From the NCBI RefSeq assembly GCF_041228105.1, contig NZ_CP166097.1:1116001-1180000 (forward strand): 64,000 nucleotides of DNA, given 5' to 3'. The notes beneath the pieces were generated by a model that did not search any database, was not told the DNA's origin, and saw nothing but the letters and a program-made list of their open reading frames with translations. The position numbers and the translations under genes are program-made. This document shows positions 8,506 to 18,457 of the stretch, piece by piece (position 1 is the stretch's first letter; each line of letters starts with the position of its first letter). Origin of the DNA: Pectobacterium aroidearum. Its GTDB lineage: Bacteria > Pseudomonadota > Gammaproteobacteria > Enterobacterales > Enterobacteriaceae.

Positions 8506-10953
8506 TTATGCTGCTTCGGTTTTTCTTTCTGACTGCGATACTGGTTTAGGCTTATTGGCGGCCAGTGCGTCGAACGCAAAGTCATCCACGTTGATTGAGC
8601 GTAAGCGGCTGGCTTCGGCTTTGGTCAGAATAGCCGCTTCTTCTGCGGTAATCTGACCTTCCACCAGCGCCTGTTCTGCTAACTGATCCAGTCGCATGAA
8701 CGGCAGCGGCTTGTTGCTGGCTTTCGCCAGACGTTGGTAAATCGGCTCGGCGGCGATGATATCCAGTAAAGCCTCTTCCAGCAGCCCGACCGGGTTGTGT
8801 TCGCTGGCAACCAGATATTGACCGCGTCCCAGACGATTACGCGTCTCTGACGGCGTTTGCAGAATCTTCGCGACCTCATGATCGAGGTGGTCAGATGGTG
8901 CCGGGCAGCGCAGACCCAGTGGGAAGATGATGAAAGTCAGCAGTCCTGCCACGACACGATTCGGGAAGTTACGCAGCAGATCGTCCAGCGCCTGCTCGGC
9001 CTGATGCAGGCTGTCCTGCACGCCCCAGTGCACCAGCGGTAAATCCGCTTTCTGACGCCCTTCGTCTTCATAGCGTTTCAGTGTGGCTGACGCCAGATAA
9101 AGCTGGCTGAGAATATCTCCGAGGCGCGCCGAGATACGTTCGCGACGCTTCAGGCTGCCGCCCAGTACCGCCATCGATACATCTGCCAGCAGTGCCAGAT
9201 TCGCACTGAGTCGGTTAAGCTGCTGATAGTAATGACGCGTTTTGTCGTTCACTGGCGCACGGCTCAGACGGCCGTTGGTCAATCCAAGCCAGAAGCTGCG
9301 CACTTTGTTGCTGCCGACGTGGCCAATATGACCAACCAGCGCACGGTCAAAGCGTGATACATCGTTCTCCTGCGCTGCGGCCATCTCTTCCAGCACATAA
9401 GGGTGACAGCGGATGGCGCCTTGCCCGAAGATGATCATACTGCGCGTCAGGATATTCGCCCCTTCCACGGTGATCGCAATCGGTGCGCCCTGATAGCTGC
9501 GTGCCAGAAAGTTGGTCGGGCCGAGACAGATACCTTTACCACCGGCGATATCCATCGCATCCATCACACTGCGCTGACCGCGGTGGGTACAGTGATATTT
9601 GACGATAGCGGAGAGCACCGCCGGTTTTTCACCCTGCATGATGCCGCTGGTAATCAGTGTTGCGGCGGCGTCCATCACATAAGCGTTACCCGCGATGCGT
9701 GCCAGCGGCTCCTCGATGCCTTCCATCTTACCGATGGAGATCTTGAACTGGCGGCGAATGTGCGCGTAAGCACCAATGCCGAGAGCAATCGATTTCAGCC
9801 CACCGGTGGAGTTGGACGGCAGCGTAATGCCGCGTCCGACCGACAGACATTCCATCAGCATACGCCAGCCCTGACCCGCCATCTTCGCACCGCCGATGAT
9901 GTAGTCCAGCGGGACAAAAATGTTCTCACCCTGCGTCGGCCCGTTCTGGAACGGAACGTTTAGCGGGAAATGACGACGGCCGATTTTAACGCCGTCGGTA
10001 TCCGTCGGAATCAACGCACAGGTAATGCCGACGTCGTCTTCATTGCCTAACAGATGGTCGGGATCGTACAGTTTAAAGGCCAGCCCCAGCACGGTGGCGA
10101 CTGGCGCGAGTGTGATATAGCGTTTATTCCAGGTCAGGCGCATACCCAAAACCTGTTCGCCGTGCCAGTTGCCGTAGCAGACAATCCCGGTATCGGGAAT
10201 CGAACCTGCATCCGAGCCCGCTTCCGGGCTGGTCAGCGCAAAGCAGGGGACTTCCTGACCGCGTGCCAGACGTGGCAGGTAGTGATCTTTTTGCGCTTCC
10301 GTGCCGTAGTGTTGCAGCAGTTCGCCGGGGCCGAGTGAGTTAGGCACGCCGACGGTGATCGCCACAATACTGGAGACGCCAGCCAGTTTTTGCAGTACCT
10401 GTGCCTGTGCATAGGCAGAGAATTCCAGCCCGCCGTATTGCTTCTTGATGATCATGGCGAAGAAACGGTGCTCTTTTAAAAATTCCCACAGTTCTGGTGG
10501 GATATCGGCGCGTTCGTGGGTGATTTCAAAGTCGTTTGCCATCCGGCAGGCTTCAGCAACCGGCCCGTCGATAAACGCCTGCTCTTCGGCGGTCAATTGC
10601 GGACGCGGGTAGTTATGCAGCTTTTTCCAGTCCGGCGCGCCGCGAAACAGATCGCCTTCCCACCAGGTTGTCCCGGCATCGATCGCCTCTTTTTCCGTGT
10701 TCGACATCGGCGGCATGACTTTCTGGAACATGCGCAGCGCAGAAGCGGAAACCAATTTTTGACGCAGGGAAGGAACCGTAATCGGAATCAGCAGGATCAC
10801 GAGCGGAATCATCAGCCAGACTGGCCACAGTAACATCGCGGACATGGCTGCGAAGTAGGCCAGCAGAATGGCGCTGCCGAGCAGCAGACTGAGCCGATGA
10901 TAAAACATCGCTCCGATGATAATCAGTAGGAGGAGGATACTGACAGCAACCAT
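8506..10953 (-). CDS. fadE: Acyl-CoA dehydrogenase FadE
   Basis: An 815-residue enterobacterial-type acyl-CoA dehydrogenase catalysing the first oxidation of fatty acid beta-oxidation, acyl-CoA to trans-2-enoyl-CoA. The N-terminus carries two or three hydrophobic segments (about residues 1-60), fitting membrane association. The dehydrogenase core follows: [16 protein letters not shown] (about 235-250), FAD/substrate blocks around [15 protein letters not shown], and [19 protein letters not shown]. The C-terminal FadE-specific extension contains [22 protein letters not shown]. Length matches E. coli FadE. Upstream is a good FadR operator (11073-11089), so expression should be relieved by long-chain acyl-CoA. 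gmhA is divergent, as in E. coli. Confidence 0.97.
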   Translation of the reverse strand: MVAVSILLLLIIIGAMFYHRLSLLLGSAILLAYFAAMSAMLLWPVWLMIPLVILLIPITVPSLRQKLVSASALRMFQKVMPPMSNTEKEAIDAGTTWWEGDLFRGAPDWKKLHNYPRPQLTAEEQAFIDGPVAEACRMANDFEITHERADIPPELWEFLKEHRFFAMIIKKQYGGLEFSAYAQAQVLQKLAGVSSIVAITVGVPNSLGPGELLQHYGTEAQKDHYLPRLARGQEVPCFALTSPEAGSDAGSIPDTGIVCYGNWHGEQVLGMRLTWNKRYITLAPVATVLGLAFKLYDPDHLLGNEDDVGITCALIPTDTDGVKIGRRHFPLNVPFQNGPTQGENIFVPLDYIIGGAKMAGQGWRMLMECLSVGRGITLPSNSTGGLKSIALGIGAYAHIRRQFKISIGKMEGIEEPLARIAGNAYVMDAAATLITSGIMQGEKPAVLSAIVKYHCTHRGQRSVMDAMDIAGGKGICLGPTNFLARSYQGAPIAITVEGANILTRSMIIFGQGAIRCHPYVLEEMAAAQENDVSRFDRALVGHIGHVGSNKVRSFWLGLTNGRLSRAPVNDKTRHYYQQLNRLSANLALLADVSMAVLGGSLKRRERISARLGDILSQLYLASATLKRYEDEGRQKADLPLVHWGVQDSLHQAEQALDDLLRNFPNRVVAGLLTFIIFPLGLRCPAPSDHLDHEVAKILQTPSETRNRLGRGQYLVASEHNPVGLLEEALLDIIAAEPIYQRLAKASNKPLPFMRLDQLAEQALVEGQITAEEAAILTKAEASRLRSINVDDFAFDALAANKPKPVSQSERKTEAA

Positions 10954-11302
10954 AACGTGTCTCCAGCATTGTGATCGAATGGAGGGTTTTCACTTTTCTC
11001 CAAGCTTAGTGTGCCAGTGGAAAGCGAGAACCGTTTTCATCAGTGAAATAAGGCGTAATAGGTCAATGTCGTAAGAGGTCTGACCTGTTGCTTATATTCG
11101 TTGTAGTTTATCTGATTATTTTTATCAATTCGTTTACATCATAATTACAACTCACTTCACAAACCGAACGGCAGTAGTGCGTTTTCTGACGAGCATCAGC
11201 GATCCTCTCGATCCCGTGATTACGCGCTTCTCGCTGTTAGTACGATCCGCTACACTGCATGGCAGAAGATGATACTGTCACCAGACAAAATGAGAGGATT
11301 CC
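10954..11302. other. fadE-gmhA divergent regulatory region
   Basis: A 349-bp non-coding stretch holding the promoters of fadE (minus) and gmhA (plus) and a FadR site. The middle part (11090-11150) is AT-rich. No additional gene was seen. Confidence 0.7.
11073..11089. promoter_or_regulatory. FadR operator for fadE
   Basis: AAGAGGTCTGACCTGTT contains the dyad AGGTC-T-GACCT and closely matches the FadR consensus (TGGTCNGACC core, then TGTT). Its place about 120 bp upstream of the fadE start fits repression by FadR when acyl-CoA is low. Confidence 0.75.
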
Positions 11303-11884
11303 ATGTATCAGGATTTAATCCGTAGTGAACTGAAAGAAGCGGCGGAAACACTGAATAATTTCTTGAGTGATGATGCGAACATTCAGTCGATTCAAAACGC
11401 TGCGGTGCTGTTGGCTAACGCTTTTAAAGCGGGTGGTAAAGTGATCTCCTGTGGTAACGGTGGTTCACACTGTGACGCTATGCACTTTGCTGAAGAGCTG
11501 ACGGGGCGTTATCGCGAGAACCGTCCTGGCTATCCGGCCATTGCGATTTCCGATCCGAGCCACCTGTCCTGCGTCAGCAATGACTTTGGTTATGACTTTG
11601 TATTCTCGCGCTATGTCGAATCACTGGGACGTGAAGGCGATGTGCTGCTGGGGATTTCCACGTCTGGTAACTCCGGCAACATTATTAAAGCGATTGCCGC
11701 AGCAAAAGCGAAAGGCATGAAAGTCATTACGCTGACCGGGAAAGACGGCGGCAAAATGGCGGGTTCAGCCGATGTGGAAATTCGTGTTCCGCACTTCGGT
11801 TATGCCGACCGCATTCAGGAAATCCATATCAAAGCGATCCACATCCTGATTCAACTGATTGAAAAAGAGATGGCGGATCAGTAA
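11303..11884 (+). CDS. gmhA: Sedoheptulose-7-phosphate isomerase GmhA (LpcA)
   Basis: A 193-residue SIS-domain isomerase converting sedoheptulose 7-phosphate to D-glycero-D-manno-heptose 7-phosphate, the first step to the heptose of the lipopolysaccharide inner core. Family blocks are [20 protein letters not shown] (about residues 50-69), [12 protein letters not shown] (about 116-127) and the C-terminal [17 protein letters not shown] helix with the metal-binding histidine. A purine-rich AGAGGA site precedes the ATG. The gene is divergent from fadE and followed after 49 bp by yafJ, the E. coli order. Length is the family norm. Confidence 0.97.
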
Positions 11885-11933
11885 GCCGCTTAATACGCTC
11901 TAAAAGGGCAAGAAGGGAAGGGTAGAAAGTCAG

Positions 11934-12701
11934 ATGTGTGAATTGCTGGGGATGAGCGCGAACGTACCGACGGATATCTGCTTTAGCTTTACCGGGCTGA
12001 TACAACGCGGTGGAAACACCGGTCCGCACCGGGATGGCTGGGGAATCACCTTCTATGAAGGGAACGGCTGTCGTACGTTCAAAGATCCGCTGCCAAGCTA
12101 TAACTCGCCGATTGCCCGACTGGTGCAGGATTATCCGATCAAATCGTGTGCGGTAGTTTCACATATCCGCCAGGCGAATCGCGGCGCGGTGTCGCTGGAA
12201 AATACCCATCCCTTTACCCGCGAACTGTGGGGGCGAAACTGGACGTATGCTCACAACGGGCAACTGAAAGGCTATAGCACCCTGAAAACGGGGATGTTTC
12301 GCCCTGTCGGCCAAACGGACAGCGAATTTGCTTTCTGCTGGCTGCTGTCCCAACTGTCCGAGCGTTACCCACGCACGCCGGGCAACTGGCCTGCGGTATT
12401 CCGCTATATCGCCAAACAGGCGGATGTCTTGCGGGAGAAAGGCGTGTTTAACATGCTGCTGTCGGACGGGCGCTTTGTGATGGGGTACTGCTCAACCAAA
12501 CTCTATTGGATCACCCGCCGTGCGCCGTTTGGTAAAGCGACGTTGTTAGATCAGGATGTGGAAATTGATTTTCAGCAGCAGACGACACCCAATGATGTCG
12601 TCACGGTATTAGCGACGCAGCCGCTGACGGGCAACGAAACCTGGCATCAGATCATGCCAGGTGAATTCGTTCTATTTTGTTTCGGCGAGCGCATACTTTA
12701 A
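11934..12701 (+). CDS. yafJ: Class II glutamine amidotransferase YafJ
   Basis: A 255-residue Ntn-type glutamine amidotransferase domain protein. C2 is the expected N-terminal nucleophile after removal of Met1 (MCELLGMSAN); HRDGWGITFYEG and SHIRQANRGAVSLENTHPF are the conserved glutaminase blocks, followed by TYAHNGQL. The protein has only the glutaminase domain, so its nitrogen acceptor is unknown; related GatD/Egt-type hydrolases act on gamma-glutamyl compounds. The E. coli orthologue has no firmly known substrate. It lies directly downstream of gmhA. Its 3' end overlaps the convergent yafK gene by 30 bases. Confidence 0.93.
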   Translation: MCELLGMSANVPTDICFSFTGLIQRGGNTGPHRDGWGITFYEGNGCRTFKDPLPSYNSPIARLVQDYPIKSCAVVSHIRQANRGAVSLENTHPFTRELWGRNWTYAHNGQLKGYSTLKTGMFRPVGQTDSEFAFCWLLSQLSERYPRTPGNWPAVFRYIAKQADVLREKGVFNMLLSDGRFVMGYCSTKLYWITRRAPFGKATLLDQDVEIDFQQQTTPNDVVTVLATQPLTGNETWHQIMPGEFVLFCFGERIL

Positions 12702-13406
12702 GGTCGGCTGGCTGGTCATCAACGGTGGGTTAACGACGTATTGCCCGTTAAATACCGTGATGGCCGGTGGCTGATTGTGCTGATTAAAATAGGCGTACCC
12801 CGGCTGAAGCTGTTTCCAGAAGCTGGCGTAGGTGGAATTACGGTGGCGCTGCATGTTCTGTTCCGTCATGCGGAACGGGTAGATAGCGATATCAATCTTC
12901 GGCTGACCGTTGCGTAGCGCTGCTTCAGCGTAGCGATAAATCTCATCCATGTAGGTGTTGGTCATGGCATAGCAGCCAACCGACACACATTCGCCGTGAA
13001 TCATCAAATAGCGGCCGGAATATCCCTGTGATTTATCATAGTCGTTGGGGAAACCGATATTGATTGCGCGGTAATATTGGCTGTCTGGTTTTAACTGACG
13101 CAGATCGACCTGATAGAAACCTTCTGGGCTTTTTAAATCGCCTTCAACGCGTTTTGGCCCTAACCCGCCCGAATATTTACAGATTGGGTATTGATCCAAT
13201 AAACGGTATTCGTTACCGACTTTCGCATACAGTTCGAATATTCGCTCTTCTTTAAAGATCTGAATATAGATCGGAGAGCCTAATAATTGCTGTTTTAATT
13301 CTTTTGCTATCGGCGCTAGCGGCGGTGCGGTCTCGCTGGCTGCGCTGGTAACAACAAGAGAAGGCAAAAAAAACAACATCGCAAACGACAGCGCGATTTT
13401 TTGCAT
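12672..13406 (-). CDS. dpaA: L,D-transpeptidase-fold protein YafK/DpaA
   Basis: A 244-residue exported YkuD-fold protein. The signal peptide covers about residues 1-24 (MQKIALSFAMLFFLPSLVVTSAAS). The catalytic signature is H137 and C145 in MIHGECVSVGCYAMT. In E. coli, YafK (DpaA) works in the periplasm as an amidase that cuts the meso-diaminopimelate-lysine bond linking Braun lipoprotein to peptidoglycan, rather than as a transpeptidase. The same role is inferred here by family identity and conserved position next to yafJ. The last 30 bases overlap the yafJ 3' end on the other strand. Confidence 0.92.
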   Translation of the reverse strand: MQKIALSFAMLFFLPSLVVTSAASETAPPLAPIAKELKQQLLGSPIYIQIFKEERIFELYAKVGNEYRLLDQYPICKYSGGLGPKRVEGDLKSPEGFYQVDLRQLKPDSQYYRAINIGFPNDYDKSQGYSGRYLMIHGECVSVGCYAMTNTYMDEIYRYAEAALRNGQPKIDIAIYPFRMTEQNMQRHRNSTYASFWKQLQPGYAYFNQHNQPPAITVFNGQYVVNPPLMTSQPTLKYALAETK

Positions 13407-13599
13407 TATGATTCCTGATAATAAAATTGCCTGCTACACGCGGCATCCGCGTCGCGCTACTGGTGTCTTAGCGAAAGCGTGGGGACAGCCGTTATCGGTA
13501 TATATTTCGTCGGCGAATAGATAACGACGAAAACGAAATCACATTATCATTGGTTTCATATTAATCAAGCGTTGAAAAGCGCTAAAAAATAACATTTAC

Positions 13600-13627
13600 A
13601 AAAAACAGCCCGAAAGGGTACGGGCTG
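13600..13627 (-). terminator. Terminator of the methyltransferase gene
   Basis: CAGCCCG (13606-13612) pairs with CGGGCTG (13621-13627), and a run of six A (T on the minus strand) follows at 13600-13605. It is a classic intrinsic terminator for the minus-strand gene ending at 13664. Confidence 0.85.
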
Positions 13628-13663
13628 CTCAATGTGAGGTTGTTAATAGTAGGAGAACGCGGG

Positions 13664-14437
13664 TCAGGCGCGGGTGGCTTCTATCATCATAATGTCGGTG
13701 ACAAAGGAACCGTCTGCCTGTACGTCAAAATGTTGCACCACCTCGTCCGGCAGCGTTTTTTGCAGTTCACGAATCGCGACAGCGAAATGTTCTGGCGTGC
13801 GCATACGGGCGATCCAACTGCTGAACTCCAGCATCAGTCTGTCGCTGGTGACGTTACGCACGATAAACCCTGCTTCCGTAAACAGACTCAGCCATTCGCC
13901 CGGCGCGTAATTACGCACGTGCGAGGTATCCCGCAGTTTCTCTACCGTCTGTAAATAGCTGTCCAACAGCGGATGACCGGGAGACACGACATCCATCATG
14001 ATAACGCGCCCACCTGGTTTCAGGACGCGACGCATTTCCCGCAGCGCCTGCCCGACATCATGCCAGTGATGCGCGGAGTAACGGCTGATGATGATATCAG
14101 CGCTGCTATCTTCGAACGGTAAAGACTCGGCTACGCCTTGCTGAACGTGGATATTATTCAGCCCTTTCTGTGTCGCAGCCTGACTGACTACTTCCAGCAT
14201 TTGAGAAGACAGGTCGTAGGCGACAACCTCCGCGACGGCCTGTGCGGCAACGAAGCTGGCGTGTCCGGCACCGCAGCCAACGTCGATCACCTGTGCCTGC
14301 GGAAAAGGCGCTAATAAGGCAGCCAACTGGGTTAAATCTTTGCCCTGCGCATGCACCGCGCTGGTCAGGTAGCTCTGTGCCTGTGATCCGAACTGGCGTT
14401 CAACACGACGATTATGATCCTGTTTTTCTTCCATCAT
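13664..14437 (-). CDS. Class I SAM-dependent methyltransferase (YafE-like)
   Basis: A 257-residue methyltransferase. Motif I is VIDVGCGAGHAS (about residues 50-61); the acidic ribose-binding loop is AYDLSSQML; motif II is DIIISRYSAHHW and motif III VLKPGGRVIMMDVV. It resembles the enterobacterial YafE/UbiE-like group, whose substrate is unknown; nothing in the sequence reveals the methyl acceptor. It is divergent from an MmyB-family regulator gene across 227 bp that hold a 9-bp direct repeat, so the regulator may control this gene. It has a clear terminator. It is cytoplasmic. Confidence 0.85.
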   Translation of the reverse strand: MMEEKQDHNRRVERQFGSQAQSYLTSAVHAQGKDLTQLAALLAPFPQAQVIDVGCGAGHASFVAAQAVAEVVAYDLSSQMLEVVSQAATQKGLNNIHVQQGVAESLPFEDSSADIIISRYSAHHWHDVGQALREMRRVLKPGGRVIMMDVVSPGHPLLDSYLQTVEKLRDTSHVRNYAPGEWLSLFTEAGFIVRNVTSDRLMLEFSSWIARMRTPEHFAVAIRELQKTLPDEVVQHFDVQADGSFVTDIMMIEATRA

Positions 14438-14540
14438 TGCTCTCGCTCTATCTGAATTGATCTTGTTTTATCTGGGGTAAACGGCGGCGCGCCAGCCACT
14501 AAAGAAGACGTCGGTCTGAAAACACTATAGTGAGGGAAAA

Positions 14541-14572
14541 ATACGGGTACAATATGAGCATTTATACGGGTA
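14541..14572. promoter_or_regulatory. Direct repeat ATACGGGTA x2, candidate operator
   Basis: ATACGGGTA occurs at 14541-14549 and again at 14564-14572, a spacing of 23 bp or about two helical turns. It lies in the divergent region between the methyltransferase and the MmyB-type regulator. Use as the regulator's binding site is an inference. Confidence 0.5.
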
Positions 14573-14664
14573 TAAAATACTCCCTGTTTAATTAACACTT
14601 CTTTCACTCATGCTGTTGTCATCGAGTGCCGTTTGGACAAGCGGGATGAAAAGGACACCTGATT

Positions 14665-15465
14665 ATGTCTGCAAATTCGTTTATGTCTGCCAATTCTCTG
14701 AGCGGCCCAAAGGCGCTGGGGGCTTTCTTACGGGCACTGCGTGAGCGGACCTCGCCGGAAAGGGTCGGCTTGCCCGCGTCCGGTCGGCGGCGTACCAGTG
14801 GATTACGCCGCGAAGAGTTGGCGCAAATCGCCCGCATCAGCACCACCTGGTATACCTGGCTTGAGCAAGGGCGTGATGTGTCCGCTTCCGCCTCGGCGCT
14901 GACTCGCTTGTCGCAGGCGTTAAAGCTGGAACCCGCAGAGCATGATTATCTTTTTAGTCTGGCTGGCGTACAGGATCCTCAGAAGCAGGGTAGGGCAATG
15001 TCGCTCGATGCGCGGGTTGCCGCCAGTCTGCACCATATTACCTGTCCTGCGTATCTTCTGGATGGCAACTGGAACATGCTGGCGTGGAATGCGCCGTCGG
15101 AACAGCTGTTCGCCGGATGGCTGGGAAACGATCCTGAACCGAATCTGCTGCGCTTTATGTTTCTTAACCCGCTGGCACGATCGCTGGTCGCTGATTGGCC
15201 GGAACGTGCCAGACGGGTGGTGGCGGAGTTTCGGGCGGAGTCCAGCCATTATGCGTCTGTCGAGTCCGTTCGGCACGTGGTGATGGCGCTGTGTGAAGAA
15301 AGCCGCGAGTTCAATCTCTGGTGGTCTCAGCAGGCGGTAACCGCCCGTGAAGGCGGCGAGCGACGTTTCCACCACCCTCTGCTGGGAGAGGTCGCCTATC
15401 ATCAACAGACTTTCCATCCTGCCGGACAGGGGGAATTTAAGTTGGTGATGCTGATCGCGCAGTAA
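14665..15465 (+). CDS. XRE/MmyB-family transcriptional regulator
   Basis: A 266-residue regulator with an N-terminal XRE helix-turn-helix (about residues 12-80: LGAFLRALRERTSPE, GLRREELAQIARIS, WYTWLEQGRD) followed by an MmyB-like ligand-binding domain (HHITCPAYLLDGNWNMLAWN ... LRFMFLNPLARSL). MmyB domains are PAS-like and bind small ligands or fatty-acid-like compounds; the ligand here is unknown. The start at 14665 has AAGGA nine bases upstream; a second Met six codons on (14683) arises from an 18-bp near-perfect duplication and could also be used. It is divergent from a methyltransferase, a common arrangement for regulators and their targets. Confidence 0.87.
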   Translation: MSANSFMSANSLSGPKALGAFLRALRERTSPERVGLPASGRRRTSGLRREELAQIARISTTWYTWLEQGRDVSASASALTRLSQALKLEPAEHDYLFSLAGVQDPQKQGRAMSLDARVAASLHHITCPAYLLDGNWNMLAWNAPSEQLFAGWLGNDPEPNLLRFMFLNPLARSLVADWPERARRVVAEFRAESSHYASVESVRHVVMALCEESREFNLWWSQQAVTAREGGERRFHHPLLGEVAYHQQTFHPAGQGEFKLVMLIAQ

Positions 15466-15506
15466 ACGCGGGCATTATTGCGCTGCTTGTCTATACTGAC
15501 TTTGAT

Positions 15507-15522
15507 CTGTATATTTATACAG
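15507..15522. promoter_or_regulatory. LexA (SOS) box upstream of dinB
   Basis: CTGTATATTTATACAG matches the SOS consensus CTG-N10-CAG with the preferred AT-rich core. It sits 18 bp before the dinB ATG, so dinB should be induced by DNA damage. Confidence 0.93.
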
Positions 15523-15540
15523 TATTGTCAGAGGGCCAGT

Positions 15541-16599
15541 ATGCGCAAAATCATTCATGTTGATATGGACTGCTTCTACGCAGCAATTGAGATGCGTGAT
15601 AACCCGCGCCTGCGCGATATTCCTTTGGCGATTGGTGGGAGCGCCGATCGCCGTGGCGTCATCAGTACCGCTAACTATCCTGCCCGACGCTACGGCGTCC
15701 GCAGTGCGATGGCGACGGCAACCGCTTTGCGCCTGTGTCCACACCTCACCTTGTTGCCCGGCCGCATGGATGTGTATAAGTCCACCTCGCGCCAAATCCG
15801 CGATATCTTCGCCCGCTACACCTCGCTGATCGAACCGCTTTCTCTGGATGAGGCTTATCTGGATGTCACCGACAGTCCGCATTGCAACGGTTCGGCGACA
15901 CGTATTGCCGAAGAAATTCGTCGAACTATTGCGGATGAGCTGAATCTGACGGCGTCGGCGGGGATTGCGCCGATCAAATTTCTGGCAAAGATCGCGTCTG
16001 AGTTAAATAAGCCGAATGGACAATATGTCATTACGCCGGAGCAGGTGGATGATTTCCTGCTGTCGCTGCCGCTGGAAAAGATCCCCGGCGTCGGGAAGGT
16101 GACGGCGAAACGGTTGGAAGAACGCGGCCTGCATACCTGTGCGGATGTGCGGGTGTACGCGTTGGCGGATCTGCTTAAAGAATTTGGCAAGTTTGGCCGC
16201 GTACTGTGGGAGCGATGTCAGGGAATCGATGAACGACGGATTTCGCCGGATCGGCTGAGGAAGTCGGTCGGTGTGGAGAAGACGCTGGCGCAGGATATCC
16301 ACGACTGGGGACAGTGTGAACATCTGATTGAACAGCTTTATCAAGAGCTGGAAGTTCGCCTGAAACGGGTAAAACCCGATCTGCATATTGCGCGTCAGGG
16401 CGTCAAACTCAAGTTTGATGATTTTCAGCAAACCACGCAGGAACATGTGTGGCCGATGTTGAATAAACAGGATCTGTTAAAGCTGGCACAGCAAACCTGG
16501 CAGGAGCGGCGTAAATCCAGAGGCGTCCGGCTGGTTGGGCTACATGTGACGCTGCTCGACCCGCAAATTGAGCGGCAACTGGTGTTTGATTGGGGATAA
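15541..16599 (+). CDS. dinB: DNA polymerase IV (Y-family)
   Basis: A 352-residue Y-family translesion polymerase. Catalytic acidic residues are D8 ([12 protein letters not shown]), D103 and E104 ([11 protein letters not shown]); the steric-gate region is the CFYAA block. The thumb helix-hairpin-helix shows as [19 protein letters not shown] and the little-finger domain follows. The start at 15541 is preferred over the upstream in-frame Met at 15478, because the latter would put the LexA box inside the gene and add residues absent from the family. Pol IV extends mismatched or minor-groove-damaged templates during the SOS response. The 3' end faces pepD with a shared bidirectional terminator. 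Confidence 0.97.
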   Translation: MRKIIHVDMDCFYAAIEMRDNPRLRDIPLAIGGSADRRGVISTANYPARRYGVRSAMATATALRLCPHLTLLPGRMDVYKSTSRQIRDIFARYTSLIEPLSLDEAYLDVTDSPHCNGSATRIAEEIRRTIADELNLTASAGIAPIKFLAKIASELNKPNGQYVITPEQVDDFLLSLPLEKIPGVGKVTAKRLEERGLHTCADVRVYALADLLKEFGKFGRVLWERCQGIDERRISPDRLRKSVGVEKTLAQDIHDWGQCEHLIEQLYQELEVRLKRVKPDLHIARQGVKLKFDDFQQTTQEHVWPMLNKQDLLKLAQQTWQERRKSRGVRLVGLHVTLLDPQIERQLVFDWG

Positions 16600-16617
16600 G
16601 GCTGTTTAGTTGAGGAT

Positions 16618-16655
16618 AAAAAAGGGGCGACGTCTATGCGCCGCCCTGATTTTTA
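16618..16655. terminator. Bidirectional terminator between dinB and pepD
   Basis: GGGCG-A-CG (16625-16632) pairs with CG-C-CGCCC (16639-16646) with one internal mismatch. It is flanked by A6 (T on minus) at 16618-16623 and by T5 on the plus strand, so it can end transcription from both sides. Confidence 0.8.
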
Positions 16656-16666
16656 CGACTACGCGA

Positions 16667-18127
16667 TTAAGCGCGTGGCGGAATCGCTTTCAGCAGTTCT
16701 GTCAGCAATTTCCAGTACAGATCGACGCTGCCGATATGCACTTGTTCATCCGGCGAATGCGGCCCGGTGATGGTTGGCCCGATCGAAACCATGTCCATGT
16801 CTGGGTACGGTTTCTTGAACAGACCACATTCCAGACCGGCGTGAATCACCATGATGTTCGGCGTCTTGTTGAACAGCTTCTGATAGGTTTCGCGAACCAG
16901 CGCCATGACCGGTGAGTGCGCATCCGGCTGCCAACCCGGGTAGCCGCCTTTCGGTGACGTTTTCGCGCCAGCCAACTGACCCAGCGCCGTCAGCGTACCG
17001 ACGACGGCATCTTTACCGCTGTCGATCAGCGAACGAATCAGGCAGATGATTTCCGCGTGGTCGTCTTCCATTGTCACAACGCCCAGATTCAGCGATGTTT
17101 CCACCACACCTTTGACTTCGTCGCTCATGCGGATCACGCCGTTTGGTGTGGCATTGAGCAGCGCCAGCAGACGATCGCGGCTGTCCTGCGTCAGCGGGTG
17201 CTCATTGCTGTCGCTGGCTTCCACCAGTACGGTCAGGTTTTTCTCAACGGCGGACAGTTCATTTTTCAGCACCGCCAGATACTCCTGGCTCAGCGTCTTC
17301 AACTGCTCGACGTTCGCAGCTGGCAGTGACAGCGTGGCGAAGGCTTCACGTGGAATGGCGTTACGCAGTGTCCCGCCATTCAGATCGAGAATGCGGATAT
17401 CCAGCGCTTTCGCCTGTTCGAACAGGAAACGAGCCAGCAGCTTATTGGCGTTACCCAGACCCAGATGAATATCGCCGCCGGAGTGGCCGCCTTTCAGCCC
17501 TTTAATCGTCAGTTTCAGCGTTTGGTAACCAGCCGGTGGAACTTCGCGCGTCAGCGGCAGACGGGTAATGAAATCAATACCGCCCGCGCAACCCATGTAG
17601 ATCTCGCCTTCTTCTTCCGAATCGGTATTGATCAGGATTTCGCCCTGAAGCCAGTTTGGTTGCAGGCCAAACGCGCCATCCATACCCGCTTCTTCTGTCA
17701 TGGTCAGCAGCACTTCCAGCGGGCCATGCTCGACGTTTGGATCGGCCAGCACCGCTAGCGCAGACGCCATACCGATGCCATTATCCGCGCCCAGCGTGGT
17801 GCCGCGTGCTTTCAGCCATTCACCATCAACATAAGGCTGGATAGGATCGGTAGTGAAATCGTGTACGGTGTCGTTGTTTTTCTGCGGCACCATGTCCAGA
17901 TGCGCCTGCAATACGACAGATTTGCGATTTTCCATACCTGCGGTTGCCGCTTTGCGCAGCAGGATATTGCCGACCTGATCGCGCTCGGCATGAATGCCTT
18001 TCTCTTTAGCCCATTCCAGAATGTGTGCGGCCAGCGCTTCTTCATGATAAGACGGATGCGGAATGGAACAGATCTTGGCGAAAATATCCCACAGCGGCTG
18101 GGGGGAAAGTTGAGACAATTCAGACAC
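16667..18127 (-). CDS. pepD: Aminoacyl-histidine dipeptidase (peptidase D)
   Basis: A 486-residue M20-family metallopeptidase that hydrolyses Xaa-His and other dipeptides in the cytoplasm. Metal and catalytic residues appear as H76 and D78 (QAHLDMVPQ), D115 (LGADNGIGM) and E145/E146 (MTEEAGMDGAFGL), with a late VIHAGLECG block carrying another ligand. The length and the enterobacterial position divergent from gpt match E. coli pepD. A bidirectional terminator lies 12 bp past its stop. Upstream is a 330-bp divergent region. Confidence 0.97.
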   Translation of the reverse strand: MSELSQLSPQPLWDIFAKICSIPHPSYHEEALAAHILEWAKEKGIHAERDQVGNILLRKAATAGMENRKSVVLQAHLDMVPQKNNDTVHDFTTDPIQPYVDGEWLKARGTTLGADNGIGMASALAVLADPNVEHGPLEVLLTMTEEAGMDGAFGLQPNWLQGEILINTDSEEEGEIYMGCAGGIDFITRLPLTREVPPAGYQTLKLTIKGLKGGHSGGDIHLGLGNANKLLARFLFEQAKALDIRILDLNGGTLRNAIPREAFATLSLPAANVEQLKTLSQEYLAVLKNELSAVEKNLTVLVEASDSNEHPLTQDSRDRLLALLNATPNGVIRMSDEVKGVVETSLNLGVVTMEDDHAEIICLIRSLIDSGKDAVVGTLTALGQLAGAKTSPKGGYPGWQPDAHSPVMALVRETYQKLFNKTPNIMVIHAGLECGLFKKPYPDMDMVSIGPTITGPHSPDEQVHIGSVDLYWKLLTELLKAIPPRA

Positions 18128-18457
18128 TATTTCAGTCTCCTTGTTAGCGGCCAGCCTTCGCGTTCTGGCGGGCAGGGCTATAGGTTAAAAGTTAATCGCG
18201 GTTAGCCACATAACATGGCGTGTCATAACAGAATATCATTTTCCATCAAAGCAGGGGAATTGCCGTCGGCCCTGACTTATTTTTCCTGCTGCAATATGAA
18301 TCAGCGGGCTCGGCAGAGCGCAGGTTGGCGGGAAAAACTCGGTTCTCACGTTGAGAAAAACTGGTTTTTATGTTGTCGGCTATCTATAATCTCGCGCAAC
18401 CTTTTTCCCCCCTCAGACTCAACTTAAGCCGTTTTTTATTCGGCTGGGATATATTTT
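18128..18457. other. pepD-gpt divergent regulatory region
   Basis: A 330-bp non-coding region. A perfect TATAAT (18385-18390) faces gpt, with TGGTTT at the -35 distance (18362-18367), giving a plausible but weak-35 promoter. A small AGCCG/CGGCT stem lies in the gpt leader near 18427-18445. No gene was seen. Confidence 0.55.

Noticed and set aside
13634-13954. Plus-strand frames opposite the methyltransferase and many similar antisense frames in GC-rich genes
   Set aside because: They mirror codon structure of real genes and lack ribosome sites or domain features.
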